Assembly (NCBI RefSeq): GCF_000003815.2 | Contig: NC_049985.1 | Location: 15,310,930-15,372,614, forward strand | Direction: 5' to 3' | Source of the DNA: Branchiostoma floridae | Taxonomy: Eukaryota; Chordata; Leptocardii; Amphioxiformes; Branchiostomatidae | DNA length: 61,685 nucleotides | Shown: positions 1-12,258 of the stretch, in pieces | Layout of the letters: every line of letters starts with the position of its first letter | Position numbering within the stretch: the stretch's first letter is position 1 | Made by a program: the position numbers and the translations under genes | Notes under the pieces: model-generated | The model's input: the letters and a program-made list of their open reading frames with translations, nothing else | Database searches by the model: none | What the model was told of the DNA's origin: nothing

Positions 1-94
1 ACAAAAACGTGAAGTTTGGGGGCCTAACAGATATGTCGAAACAAATAATTGGAATCATTCATATTCAAAATACCATTAATTTTTTTACCTACAG

Positions 95-3000
95 GAAATC
101 GACGAGCTCCGCGCGAAGGAAAAGGAGCACCGACAGAAGAAACAGCTGTTAGAGACCAACGAGAAGGAACTAGCCAAGAAAATACACTCCAGTCAAAAGG
201 TAAGTCACTCATTCCGTAACGATAGTATCTCGCTGCACTTGAGCACCGGTACGGCATTGCGGGGTTCTAAAGATTACTCACCTTGTTGTCTTCTTAGTCA
301 TACATACGTATAACGCAATATCTAAATTTTAAAGAATCGTCGAAAATGATACAACAGTGCCGGTGAATAAACCCCGCAGTGCCGCACCGGTGCCCCAATG
401 CAGTGAGATACCACCTTTAGTTTCATCAGGTTTGTAAACCCATGGATAACCAAGTTCATACACAATCTGCAACTCAATTGATGTCAACATTTGCCCCAAC
501 ACAAATGCCTATATCCGATGTTTCGTTGACCGTCTTTCGCCTTCCTCAAAGCAATACTGACGGGTTCTACTATGTAGTGTTGAACTCTGGACATGAACCT
601 ATACGAGGGTGGTATAAACTTAAAGTCATGCTTGGGACCGCACTATTCACACTGCAGCAGCGACACCTAGCTGCAGTGTGAGGTAGAACACGTGCTAATA
701 ATTCCATTTCATGGGTCTGAGCAGAAGGAATCGTATCATGAGCCACAGTATTCAGCATAAGAAAGTGTATGCGGTATAACCTCAATGGTGCTGCAGTACA
801 CCGTATGTCTCTACCACCATCTATTGAGCGTTTCAAATCGATGTGAACAAGAACGAAATCAAAGAAAACGGAATAAGTGTAACAAAAATATCCTGTCATT
901 GGCATCAGGTGATTCGCATGCTGACGGAGAAGTCGAGGGAAACGGAGGCCCTACTGGCTGAGTTCGAGGCTAGGGAGATGGAGTACCAGGCGATGCAGTC
1001 AGAGACGCACCTCACGCGGACGCAGAACGAGGCTATGAAACAAGAGCTGCAAAAGATCAGCCGAGAACTGGATAACAAGGTGGGAAGGTGGATAGATAAA
1101 GCTTAGATAAGTGGTTAAATCGATAAGAAATGAGTGAATGGAAAAGAGAGAAAGAAAAAGAAAGTTTCTTGATTACTTTCTTTCCGTTTCTAAGAAAAGG
1201 AAAGAATGAGAGAACGTAAAAACTAAAGAAAATGGAAAGAAAAAGAATGAAAAAAAGTAATCAGGAAAGAAAGACAAGGAAAGAATGAGACAACGTACAA
1301 ACGAAAGACATGGAAATGAAAAGAATGAAAGAAAGTACTCATGCAGGAAAGAAAGGGAAATAATGAATTAGGTTAAAAGAGAACGTACAAACAAAAGAAA
1401 TGGAAAGAAAGAAAGGGAAAGTACTCAGAAAAGAAAGAACAAAATGAAGGATAACGTAAAAACGGAAGAAATAGAAAGAATGAAAGGAAAGAAAGAAAGA
1501 CTGAAAGAAGAATATACACAAGTGGATAGAAAAACTGGAAAAGGGGAGAAAGGAGAACATCCACATGACCATGAATTAGAAACAGAGATACGAATCATCT
1601 GGGAATCGAAGACAAGTAATAGTCCATGGGCCAGCACCCCAAATTTCACATATCGGTACCCTCCGGGGTGGCAAATTCTCCTTGTTATTTTTGAATAGTA
1701 GAAGGCCTGTGGCATATATTTTGACGTGATAGCCATTCTGGTATGGTAGCTTTCTACCGGCTATCAGCCTTCGAACCTATCACCACCTAAATGATCTGGA
1801 AATGTCGTGTCTTCAACAAGGGGGAGGGGCAAAAAATTAAACATCAATGTTTTTCCACGAAAATTCACAGGCAGAGCCTTTTTCATTGTGTACGACATAC
1901 TAGATATACGCTGTGAATTTTAGTAAGGTATCTACTAAATGACGAAAAAGAGCAAAAGATTTGTAAAAAAAAAAAGTGTAAAATCAAGGTAATTCATTTT
2001 CAGGTATCTTTATAACCCCCATGTAGAGCCCAAATTAACATTTCCAATCAATTATGATATTTTTCACAGTTAAGTATGATTTACAAGATGGCAGGAGCAA
2101 AATCACGTGTCAGAGAACTTGACTCTCTGCTGTTTTTGTCTTGAAACATGACTGGGCACACCCTTAGCAACGGCCTTAGCAACAGTTTTGCTAACGATTC
2201 TGAAAGAAATGACGTAAAAAAGCACATTTCTGTATCTGTAACATGTTAAACATTGTAACACTATTCCTTGTTATTCTACTGATGTAATCAGAGCAAAACA
2301 CTACAGAAAAGTAAGTTCTTTGCATCAGTTTTGTTGTGGAGTACGATCTGAAACCTCCTTAACAACAGCCTTAGCAACGGCCTTATTGTCACTATAAGCT
2401 GGCAGATGTGTCATTCTTCACACTTTCATATCTCCGGATTTCATTGATGGATTTCGATCATTTAAAGCTTAATATGCAGAGAACGATACGTACGGTAAGT
2501 CTAACTCATCAGGCAAGGCCCCATAGGTAATGTGAATAAATGAACGATATTGGAAAGTAAAGTATATATTTTTCACCAGAAAATCACCAAAAAATATGAT
2601 TTTAGGCGGTCATAATTTCGTGTTGAATCACAATATCGAAAATCAATTTATATTTTTATGATCCTCTTGGCAGGTTCTACCTGCTTGTGAATTTTCGTGG
2701 AAAAACATTGATGTTTAATTTTTTGCCCCTCCCCCTTGTTGAAGACACGACATTTCCAGATCATTTAGGTGGTGATAGGTTCGAAGGCTGATAGCCGGTA
2801 GAAAGCTACCATACCAGAATGGCTATCACATCAAAATATATGCCACAGGCCTTCTACTATTAAAAAATAACAAGGAGAATTTGCCACCTCGGAGGTACCG
2901 ATTTTTCCTCTGGCCCATGGACTATAACGTTATATCCTTTATTTCAGGAGGAACAAGTCGCTGATTTGGAGCAGTCCTTGGAAGAGGAAACCAAAGCCAA

Positions 3001-6000
3001 ACACAATCTAGAACAGCTGATCCTGGACACAGCAGCCAGCATGCACGATGCGCTGAAGGTGAGCAGAACTGTTCCCAAAATCTGTCGTATCCATAAGACA
3101 GCATTTATCTACGTACGTTAATTAACGGTAATCATTATATATATACATAATCAAAATGGCTGAAACACTTTGAACTTCGACCTACTGAACATGTGACTCC
3201 ATAGAAGGGTCAAATGAGGTCAGGTGTGCCCGAAGTCACGTGTTTAGTAAAGTAGTGGGTCAGTCATTATGAGGAGGACTAAAAAAGTAAAAAAAAATTA
3301 AAAAAAATAAAAACTTACAGTCTTTTCGGAGAGCTTTTGTTTGTTTGTTGGAAACGTGCTTTATGTTTCTATGTTTTATACCAACTCAGAGCATGTTAAC
3401 AGGGTAATATAATTGTTATGATAATTGCGTTCGTAGTTATTAAACAGTTGTAACTTTAGTTCCATCTTTAGAACTTCTATTTCTGTTTGCTGGAAACATA
3501 ATTAATGTCAACGTGTTACACCGACACAGACCTTGCTAGGACTCTAACAATGTTGTATGGAGATTACCTTCTTACATGTTGATCTGTGGTATATTTCTTC
3601 CCGTCTATAGGGCCCTGCCCCTGACGATCCCGACTTTGAGACACTCCTAGAGCAGCGTGAGAGGAGAGACGGGATGTTGGAACACCTTCTCGCCATGTTG
3701 AACAGCGCAGCCGCGCTCGGTGTCGGTCCGGCCCCCGGCAGACTGGGCAAGACGTCTGCAGACACCTTCAGGACCAAGACAAGTTTTCTTCCCGCCGTGG
3801 GAATGGGACTAAAGAAAGGGTTTGTGTTCTGTTCTCTTCTTAAAGAAAACTGACAACTTTGGGAAATTTCGTAGACACATGTTGGAAAAAAGCTATGACT
3901 TTGATAAAATCTACACTCATCTACCTTTTAGATTTAAAGCTCATGGGAGAGTAAAGGTCTACATCACATTTCCAAACCGGGGCCAGACCGGGCAGCTTTT
4001 GGGAACGAAAAGAATGATATAATAGACAGAAAACTACACAAGACGTAAAGAGAATTGTCGACGTGGGCATTATTTGCGTATAGTTTTACGGATACATTTC
4101 TATTTTTCGTTGCCTCCATTAAGAGACCGACCTAGCCTGGGTACAATCCGATTTCTACCGGGGCTCCTTACACTCGCTACCATTAAAAAATATTATTTTA
4201 GGGTAGCGAGTGTGAGGAGCCCCGGTAGAAATCGGTTGGTACCCAGGCTAAGCCTGACCATGCCCCGATTTTTGTCTTTCGCCGCGCTTCCGCGGCGAAA
4301 GGCAATCAGACTGATATTAGATTGCTGTCCGTCTGTCCGTCCGTCCGTCCGGGTCGACCATGCCATACCGTGCTAGCGAGATATTCTACCCTGCAGATTC
4401 GATGGTATTGCCAAAGGCCATGCAAGTACTAGTATGTATGACATACGTATCGGCCTGCCATGAATGTGCAGCTTGGTTTATACATGGCTTATTAGCAGGA
4501 ATAAAGGACCTGCAATGTGCCCTGCACAACGTATTTGTAGACGTCTATTCAACCAAAGACCTCCGCGATTCAACTTGTACTATATCTGCAAGGTAAAGAG
4601 AAAACATTTAAGGTATCTTTGCGTACGTGTATTCGATGGATATCAGTCACACTTCGTTTCTCTTAGTGAACGCGGCGCGTACGAAAGGGTCCAAACGTTG
4701 TGGTGTCTTTCCTCCCAGTAGGTAGGGGTAGGTCGGACCTTATGATTAGGCGGTCAAGAAACACTGGGCAAGTTCCAAGGACGTTATCGTCCTTGGCAAG
4801 TTCAGAGCATAACAACGTTACAATGCCAGCAGTTGAAGGAAATCTTCATCTCACAATCTGTCACTACCACACGGCAATATTGCAATGTAATTGTGGAATA
4901 TAGCGTTTTTCGTGTGCGTAGAAATGAAAAAGAAATTTTCTTTGACACGGGTGGGCGCAAAGCATCATGGGGCAGCAAAGAAAGTAGATAGCGGGGAACC
5001 CCCTACAGCTGTAGGATCAACCAATCAGAGGTGCGTATTGCGATCACGTGCACGTCTTAGCTAGCTGCAAGCGTAAAAAATCCTGGAATTGGGCGGGCAG
5101 TCTTCAATCCCAGTGTCAAAGATATTTCCACGGCTTGCGGAGCTAGCGGCAATGCGAAAAAAATCCTCGGCTTGCGCTGAGGAACTGGGCGGGCAGTCTT
5201 CAGTCCCAATGCCGTCGACTGGACAGCGGCAAGCACGTCGCTAGCTCGTGAAACACACAATGACGTAATTGCTGTTTGTTTTACTAGGGGTGAAACCGTC
5301 ATTTCACCATGTTTCACTCTTTTGTCACGTAGGTGCAATATTTGCTTTCACCCTTCCATATTTACATGGGAACAATGCGAATCCGGGTGACACATTTTCA
5401 CCGTGTTTCACCAACATTCACCCATTATGTGCCATTTTCACCGTACGCCGTGTGGTAATGATCAAGGAGGTTAAAAAGAGATGGTAGTTGCAATGGAAAG
5501 AGATCCTAAAATCTTCCTAAACTTCAACCTACACAAGAACAGCATCGGCTGTCCCGACATAGTCAGGAGAAAAGCAAGGTAAGGGGTGGACACAATAAAC
5601 TATACAGCAAAATATGACTCTTAGCAAGGAGGTTAACCTCGTTGCTTTTAGTCCTTCTTTAACCTCCTTGCTTTTAGTCTTCAGATGCGCCATATGCATG
5701 ACGGGTAAAATGTTGATTTGTACCTGTTTTTACAGATTTCATGTTTTTAAGAAACTGACAAATGTCGTAAGTGTTGTCCAAAATTTAACATTATTTGGCG
5801 GATATCCACAGTATTTGTTGTAGCATTCTAAAGCTATGAAAACTTCATAACTAAATAAAATGATAACATGCTCTTGGCCACAAAAGAAGTGACCAACAGT
5901 AATTATATTGTCTGGCTATGTTACATTTGCTATTTGACCTGGAGTCCAAATTTCTGGAGAAGTTTGCACAGACCATCAAGTCCGGACCTGCACCTGATCC

Positions 6001-6781
6001 TTTGTACCTGTACCTGAATTTTCTGTTCCAGTACCCACCCCTAGTTCATACCATTGAAACTGTTCTGAAACTCATCTGGTAAAAGTTTTACCTACACAAT
6101 ATAAGTAAGCGAAAGACCAGCTTTTTTTAAAAGCTCTTGTTAGATATAACGTTAGCCTATGCCAGCAATGTTTCTTACATGTAACAATACATGAACACGT
6201 TGAGGAAGGGAATATATGACATAGGGCCATAAAAGCAAAGTAGATACGAAGTTGATAACAAGTTCTTTCCCCCATTCTAGGACGGTGTCGATGTCCCCAT
6301 TCTCCACTCCCGAGGGCACAGTAGCGCACTATCAGCTGGGAGACCTCGGGCTGGTGCCGAAACCTCGGGAGGCCATGATGGCGTCCATGGCGCGGAGTGT
6401 GGGCGGGCTCTCCCACACCACGGCCCGCCTGGGTGCCGTGCGGAACCCGCGCAGGGTCAGGTCTGTCGGCGTGCAGACAGCAAGTGCACAGAGGGTACGT
6501 AGTTTATTAGAATATGTATGTGCTGTACAGTAGATGTGTGTGTGAGTGAGTGAGCGAGCGAGCGAGCAAGCGAGTGAGCTATTGAGGGGGGCTTATTTTT
6601 GGCTTTGATTAAAGATTAGATTTGATTTGATTTATATCATATCAACATTTCCCTTCCTGCCCCCCTCCCACAGGCCATGTTCTTTGCCGACCAGCTGCTC
6701 CGGTCTCCCGTGAAGGGACTCGACTTTCCGGAGAAGATCACCGAGACGTCTTTAACTCAGCAAAGAAAGAAAGTACGCTGA
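95..6781 (+). CDS. CFAP157: CFAP157-like ciliary coiled-coil protein, 3' six exons (5' part outside window)
   Basis: The coding exons are 95-199, 909-1079, 2948-3058, 3611-3819, 6281-6494 and 6674-6781 (TGA 6779-6781). Each is flanked by AG/GT and the phases match, giving 305 codons. The first three exons are almost pure heptad coiled coil (ELRAKEKEHRQKKQLLETNE; VIRMLTEKSRETEALLAEFE). The fourth adds an amphipathic stretch (MLEHLLAMLNSAAALG). The fifth has the short motif YQLGDLGLVPKPRE, and the last gives a basic tail ending RKKVR. From memory, human CFAP157 shows the same order: a long coiled coil with an ILMLTKKC-like segment, a LLVMLSS-like helix, a YQPGDLGLVPR-like motif and a basic tail. 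CFAP157 is a cilium/flagellum protein needed for sperm flagellum formation. The N-terminal half must lie upstream. The family match is good and the symbol is inferred, since other ciliary coiled-coil proteins can look alike in the rod. Confidence 0.78.
1135..1525 (+). repeat. Purine-rich degenerate minisatellite in CFAP157-like intron
   Basis: About 390 bases of nearly uninterrupted A/G on this strand. A degenerate unit of roughly 70-90 bases recurs at about 1211, 1287, 1379 and 1450. It shares the core AACGTAcAAACgAAAGA followed by GGAAAGAAAG and AGTACTCA. The open frames here are low-complexity artefacts. Confidence 0.7.
1620..2924. mobile_element. 1.3-kb non-autonomous element with ~245-bp terminal inverted repeats (Harbinger-like)
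   Basis: The arms at 1620-1875 and about 2681-2924 are near-perfect reverse complements. They start TAGTCCATGGGCCAG and end CTGGCCCATGGACTA, and share internal blocks such as GGCAAAAAATTAAACATCAA. The element is flanked by TAA at 1617-1619 and 2925-2927, a 3-bp target duplication typical of PIF/Harbinger. The centre holds no transposase ORF, but has repeated CTTAGCAACGGC-type words near 2160-2390. It sits in the intron before exon 2948-3058. Confidence 0.8.
3956..4113. mobile_element. Right-truncated copy of the GGCCTACGTCACA MITE family
   Basis: It starts GGTCTACATCACATTTCC, then continues with the family block around CCGGGCAGCTTTTGGGAACG and the internal GACGTGGGCATTATTTGCGTAT. The right TIR is missing and a palindrome starts about 20 bases later. 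Complete relatives lie at 14144-14344 and 27847-28036. Confidence 0.65.
4133..4250. mobile_element. 118-bp snapback (palindromic) MITE
   Basis: Two ~49-base arms (4133-4181 and 4202-4250) are reverse complements with very few mismatches, joined by a ~20-base A/T loop. The ends are TAGCCTGGGT and ACCCAGGCTA. The flanking 9-mers AGACCGACC and AGCCTGACC agree at 7 of 9 positions, which could be an old 9-bp target duplication. Confidence 0.75.
4277..5640. other. CFAP157-like intron: hairpin, simple repeat and short direct duplication
   Basis: This part of the intron contains a GC-rich hairpin near 4277-4300 (TTCGCCGCG / CGCGGCGAA) and a GTCC(G/T)-type tract at 4328-4350. A ~75-80-base direct duplication spans 5060-5216, with both copies sharing GGGCGGGCAGTCTTCA. 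A small hairpin near 5620-5680 uses AAGGAGGTTA / TAACCTCCTT. No exon is recognised. Confidence 0.5.
6538..6578 (+). repeat. Simple repeat (TGTG/GTGA/GCGA)n
   Basis: A tract running from TGTG into GAGT and then GAGC tetranucleotides, in the last intron of the CFAP157-like gene. Confidence 0.7.
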
Positions 6782-7183
6782 TCGTCTTGAAACGTACCTC
6801 AGACGTCTTTAAGTTACAGTCTCGCATTACATACTTCTTGACTGTTATCTCCATGTACAGTATCAATTATGAGCCAGTTACACTTACAGGCAGTAAGAAT
6901 GATATGTTGTATATTTCAATGTATTATATGTTACAACATTCAAATTGAAAGAGATTGACTGAGAGCATTTCCTGAAACTATCATCGCAGTGTTACAGAAC
7001 CAGAAAAGCGACTCAATGTTTTGTATGCTGTTTAATTGAGCTATGTATCAAAATGATTATGTCTACACTGTAGGTTATTTTTGAAAGTGCCAAAGTGATA
7101 TGTTGACCCTGGTCGCATTCCGACACGGAGTAGTGAAATCTATCTTCGTCGTGCTAGTGGATTTCTTAACAAATGAAGAAACG

Positions 7184-7189
7184 AATAAA
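7184..7189 (+). promoter_or_regulatory. Candidate poly(A) signal of the CFAP157-like gene
   Basis: This AATAAA lies about 400 bases after the stop codon at 6781 and is the first canonical hexamer I found on this strand. A T-rich stretch follows. Assignment is by position only. Confidence 0.35.
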
Positions 7190-7453
7190 CAGACATATCA
7201 TACAATGATTGCGATTCCTGCGTGTTTTGAAAATGATAGTCATTATAATATTTCCATTTTGCGCCTTCCTTTTCTTCCCAATGATGCATTATTTACATAA
7301 AAACGTATTCCTTGCTTAGGCATATGCCTTATTTGGACAAGCGTTTTTGTCATTACAATTTGGACCAAAAGGCATTAAGATTCTTTCGTATTAAAGAAAT
7401 TGCCTCCAAGAGGACACTATGAAATCAGTACGTATCTAGATGACCTGCATGTG

Positions 7454-7490
7454 TTGTGCGATTGTTAAGCAATGAAGTTCATTCATTCAT
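7454..7490 (+). mobile_element. LINE 3' end fragment, same family as 18079-23518
   Basis: The segment GTGCGATTGTTAAGCAATGA followed by GTTCATTCATTCAT matches the 3' end of the LINE near 23473-23518 (GTGCGATTGTTGAGCAATAA then ATTCATTCA repeats). It is a very short 5'-truncated copy. Confidence 0.6.
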
Positions 7491-7607
7491 GTATCAATGG
7501 GGACCCCTAGCGAGATAAGTTACCTTCGCACCAGCTGAATTCAGGCTTATCTGTAGTTATAATTTTAGCCGTTAAGCGACGCTTTTCGTAACAGTGTAAT
7601 AGGATGC

Positions 7608-7806
7608 TAGTCTCTACCAGACTCCGGATCGCTGTAAAATCGTAGAAATGGAACAAATAGAGAGGAATATAACCGGCCAGGGAACAGCTCGCGATCCTTT
7701 TACTGTTACTGTTGCCTAGCCGGCTATATTCCTAGGGTCGGCATACTCCTCTATTTGTACCATTTCTACGATTTTTTCCAGCGACTCGGAGCTCTGGTAG
7801 AGACTA
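7608..7806. mobile_element. 199-bp palindromic MITE with perfect 9-bp target duplication (Mutator-like)
   Basis: The ends TAGTCTCTACCAG and CTCTGGTAGAGACTA are inverted repeats. Complementarity runs on through AAATCGTAGAAATGG and ATAGCCGGC, so the element folds back on itself. ATAGGATGC occurs directly on both sides (7599-7607 and 7807-7815). A 9-bp duplication is the hallmark of MuDR/MULE insertions. No coding content. Confidence 0.85.
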
Positions 7807-8161
7807 ATAGGATGCAGTGGTGATGCACTTTCTTGGCTACTCTCCAAGCAAACGTTCGGCTGCGGCTGTTGTTGTTTTTTTGACGCGAAGGTTTGGCCGG
7901 CAGACATAAAGATAACAGTATGAAATAGAAAGCCCGACAAAAACGCTTAAAACACTTTAAAAAACAGCCAAAGCCAAACTTCTGCTTGGAGAGTATTTCT
8001 TGAAGGGGTATATCTTGATGTCGTGCCCATTCGAGACGCAGTGAGTTCCAAGAAAGTTAGTCCACAAAGGAACATGTTTGAGCATGTACCTTCGTTCTTT
8101 CTGTCTAATTGCAATCCTACCATTTTCCGCTATTCGATCTGGAGCGTTTCTTAATCTTATA

Positions 8162-8346
8162 CAGTAGAAGCCAGTTAACCGCACAACGGATTACCGCGCA
8201 CTTCTGTTTATTGCACGGAATCCCAAAGTCAAACCGGTGCGGTCCAGCAAGCTAACTTCGCATTATTACACCATCCGGATTATTGCACGAAATAGCTGAC
8301 AAATGGGGTGTGCAATTAAGCGGCTTGTGCAATATTGCACTTCATT
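8162..8346. mobile_element. Degenerate short pogo/Tigger-like MITE
   Basis: It starts CAGTAGAAGCC after TA and ends with the roughly inverted CACTTCATTG. The interior has words such as AACCGCACAACGGATTACCG and ATTGCACGAA, like the transposon at 51273-52380. Termini are diverged and the right boundary is uncertain. Confidence 0.45.
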
Positions 8347-10250
8347 GTTGGCTGTTCTAAACTATGTTTTTTAACCCCCGAGGAATTATACAATGTGTAC
8401 ACCTCGCTTATTCAGAGGTCATGTTACATGGTCTCTACAGTGAGGTAGAATACTACGAAGTCAAAGTGTAAGTCATCTCTAGTTGTTTAATGTTTTAAAG
8501 TCACCAAATCTTTACTTACCAAGATGGTCCCGTTCACCTCGGCTTCCAGCTGTTCAGTTCCTCAACCTTAGCCATAGGTGATGACTGATTGGCTAACAAG
8601 CTATATATAGGGACAAACCAGTTAAGATCATGAATGATACCTACCTACGGGTCGCTAAAATCACAAAGTATTTTATACAGTTATCCGCTTTTGAACGATT
8701 GAAAAAGTATCAAAAATGGGAGTAATGCGCCCTTGACCCTTGTCCTCCTGGAGATTTTTTGGCCAATGTAGCCTCCCAAAGCTGATGGGTTCAACAGATA
8801 AAACTTGGGCTTTGCAGTGGTATGCAACTTTCACATGAAAAATACCCCGAACCCGTAAAAATACAACTCAGCATGACAAGGGTTAAATATGTCCATCCCG
8901 TATATATAAACGGGCTCAGCAGGACAAGGGTTTTAAGATTTATGGGCAAGGACTGACTTGAACCATCGAGTACAAAGTTCTGAAGAACGACAATATCATT
9001 GGATGTCCCCGATCATAACCCTACGACTACAAGACAACAATGGTTTTCCCCCTGTTGAAAGTTTGTGTCACAGGTCGTCTGCGGTAATGCCTTGTTATAA
9101 TAATCCCCAGACCCTGAGGGGACCTCTCACGGAGACATGTGTGTTCCACGTCGCCAACATTCAGGCTCATACCGACCGAACGTGACATATCGCACACTGT
9201 GATGGGAGCAGTGATAGGGCGGACTTGAGACTGCCTTTGAGGTCGTACATATGCATGTACATGTACAACGTAATATCTATACGTGACATCACTCATATAT
9301 CTGTCAAACTAAGAAATATACGGTACTCAAGTGATTCTTGTCTTAAAGAAGAGAGATAACAAAACAAAGAATTTTCTAAGAAAAGAAAACGTCGTCCATG
9401 AATACCCTTGATCCGTGTAGCACAGATTTCAAGATTTCTTAAACAGTACTAGTCGTAGTACGTATTCTGTACTTTACAAATGGACACACTTGTCCCACAA
9501 CACACCTGAGTATACACAATGTGCATCTTTTAATGGAAACAGACCACAACGGATAGAGATACTAAACTTTTAACAGACTGTTATCATCTTAATCCAGGAT
9601 ATGTGTGAGGATCTCTCATTCATCGTAAGAGTTCGTCCGGACAAAAAGGATTTGGTAGATAGACTGTCTTTGTCCAAATGAGGGATACATTTTCTCCTGT
9701 CAGATTCCTCTCTGAACCCGCTGGGAACTGCATTGATAAGTGCACTGCTCAGCGGAAAGGGAAAGTATTGAAGAAAGTGATTTAGTGAAGACCACCAGAT
9801 CAGTAAAGTCCGACCTCCATCTTTCTTTCAAACTGAATGATATTGTTTATTGAAACAATGGGTGTAATCGACTGGCGACGTTACAAGATAGATGAAACGC
9901 TGATGGACAGGTAGCATACTGTTTAACCATGACAAAAATTGGTATAAAGTATGAAATAGGAAATGAAAAATGTATGATATCAGGAGTAGGGTTGGGCTGT
10001 AGCGATAGATCATGTCAACATGTCCAGCCTCCTGCCATACATGTGGAGTTATGAATTGGGAACACCCATAGTGATTACTGACTTACACTCAACACATGTT
10101 GGAAAGTTGCAAGCTACGATCTAGTCACTACTAGTTCACTGTACTCTGCAGTGATTCCAGTTGAACGTGTAAGTACTAGTCCTAACAAGACAGCTAGAAA
10201 AGATACATGGAGCGTCTACAGCTGGAAGAAATGGAAAGTTTTTAAGGGCA
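8347..10250. other. Intergenic DNA, no gene recognised
   Basis: The short open frames here have no recognisable domains or plausible splice structure. I see no tandem array or long inverted repeat. Confidence 0.4.
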
Positions 10251-12232
10251 GGAGTTAAGGAACGTTTCTTATTTTTGCAGCGCATTCCTGAGGCGGCCTG
10301 GGCCGATGTCGTGAGGAGTTGTCGGCCCAGTTTGACGGTCACCTGAGCGCTGACGGACTTTCTTCTGAGACATCAACCGGGTAGTGGGGTAAAAACGGTC
10401 GGGAACTAATTAGACGCTGACAGAACCCGACACTGTACCAGAGTGTCCCACTCTGCTGTACATACCGACGGGTAAAAAGCTAAGCAATCCCGGGGTGACT
10501 AGTTTGATATCGAGGTATTCCTGCATTCCTCGCAGTCTTGCCCCGGAGACAGGGGGGACTTGAGCCCGAGAGGACCGGAAAATTCGACTTCTTCCAGCCT
10601 TGGTCTCAAGTTCAGAGCGTGTCATTGGCGGTGTCCTTCGGCGGGTCGCAGTCCACGGTCGGCTACAGGACGCACGTCTTGGATCGTAAAGAATCGGTGC
10701 CGCCTGGAGGTGAGGGGCATTGCGCAGGGCCGCTTCAAGGCACAGTGGTGACCTCAGCAAGGTAGGTACCGGTTGTTTACAGAGCTCACCATTTACACCG
10801 ATTCCTCGTGTCGTGGAGAACTGATTTGAGGCGGACCAAGCAGGAGGTGGGCAGGCGTGTCTCTTACAGTCCGTGTGGTCACTTCAAGACATTTTTTGTT
10901 GAGTCTTCAGACGGTGTGTTTCCCAGAGTCGTGTTACGTTTAAGCGACTCTAGGACAGAGACTCGACTATTCTACCATCCAGAGACACAGCGGCACAGTC
11001 TACCAACTGTTTGTATGACTTACACAGGAGTCAATTGATCTATGGAGTGTGGAGGCGTGGTAGCGCGTGTGCTCGATTGTCTGTCCTGACCGTTTAGTCT
11101 CAGCACTTGAGCGGGCTGGCACAAAAACTTTTCACTCTAACGCGGATGTCCAGAGGACAGGACTCAAGCTAAAGTCAACGAGTTACAATCAATCAACTCC
11201 GTGCGTTTCCGAACTTCAACACCCTGCCGTGTGTACGAGACTGATATTTCTCCAGCGGTTCCTGGAACGAGGTACTGGTTGTGTTTGTGTCGTCTGATTT
11301 TTTTTTACTTCCCTCGTCGTAAGGCTTATCGCTCCGGCACAAGTTTCCTCATCGCGTGACGATTCATATTTCACGGGGAACCTTGGATGGAAATCACGGT
11401 CTGTAGGCACTTGGGACTGTTGATGTAAACTTCACCTCCAAAGTTTGGGACTCCTTTTCAAGTCCAAGGCCAAATGAAGTGAGTTTCCGTTTCTTATACA
11501 TTTCGCAGCAAGCCGTCGGCGCCAAGTAGTATTCTCCAACGTTCAGTCTATCGTATGACATTTTAGGTTTATTTGATTATATACGAAATTTCACAGACTT
11601 AAACGTTATTAGGAAAGTCTCTCGGTCTCCTCTGGGAGTGCTTTAGTCTTTAGCACGGACACCGTTCATGTTTGGGTAACCTTAAGACCCCATTAACGAG
11701 GGTAAGGATCCTGAATGACCGATTGTCTCACAGCGGGAGCATCATGGGACGTGCGGGTATGATTTCACTTTAATAGGAAGTCTTTCACAAGTGGAGGGCT
11801 CCGTGAGACGATGCAATCTTATCAAGAGAGGAGGTAATGAATGAGGAGTGAAAACGCCTGCAAGGTTTAGTACCGAACCAGATTTAACTGTGGCTTCACG
11901 CGTAGGAGGAATTTAGGACTTTGACTCAAATCTGGAGCTGCTTTATCAACCATTTGAACTGTGCTGTATTAGTAAGTAAAGTTGTGTTGTGTTTTCGCAG
12001 AGAGACAGTGCTAGTAACTGTTGTTGTCGGTGGGACAGACTGGGTCATTGGAATACACCCCGAACTTCCGCAAGATTGTCATATGTGAGTGTTCGCGCGT
12101 TTCGTATCCATAGCAACGGCGTGTCCGGACGTGTAACTAAGACTCTTTCTCATTAGAATTGCAATTTTCTTTGTACGCGAATTTGTGACGTCCACTGGAG
12201 TCGAACTTGACGTTTTACATTTCGGATCTGCA
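10250..12232 (+). other. GC-rich block upstream of the noelin-like ORF; possible non-coding 5' exons
   Basis: Base composition turns GC-richer from about 10260 to 11480 compared with both sides. No frame gives a recognisable protein. A donor-like GTGAGT at 11479 and an acceptor-like CTGCAG ending at 12233, 25 bases before the ATG at 12259, would fit a 5' UTR intron. Weak evidence. Confidence 0.25.
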
Positions 12233-12258
12233 GAGACAGACAGAAGTAGAAAGCCACA

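Noticed and set aside
1339-1736. Phe/Ser-rich minus-strand frames
   Set aside because: Low-complexity reading of the purine-rich minisatellite.
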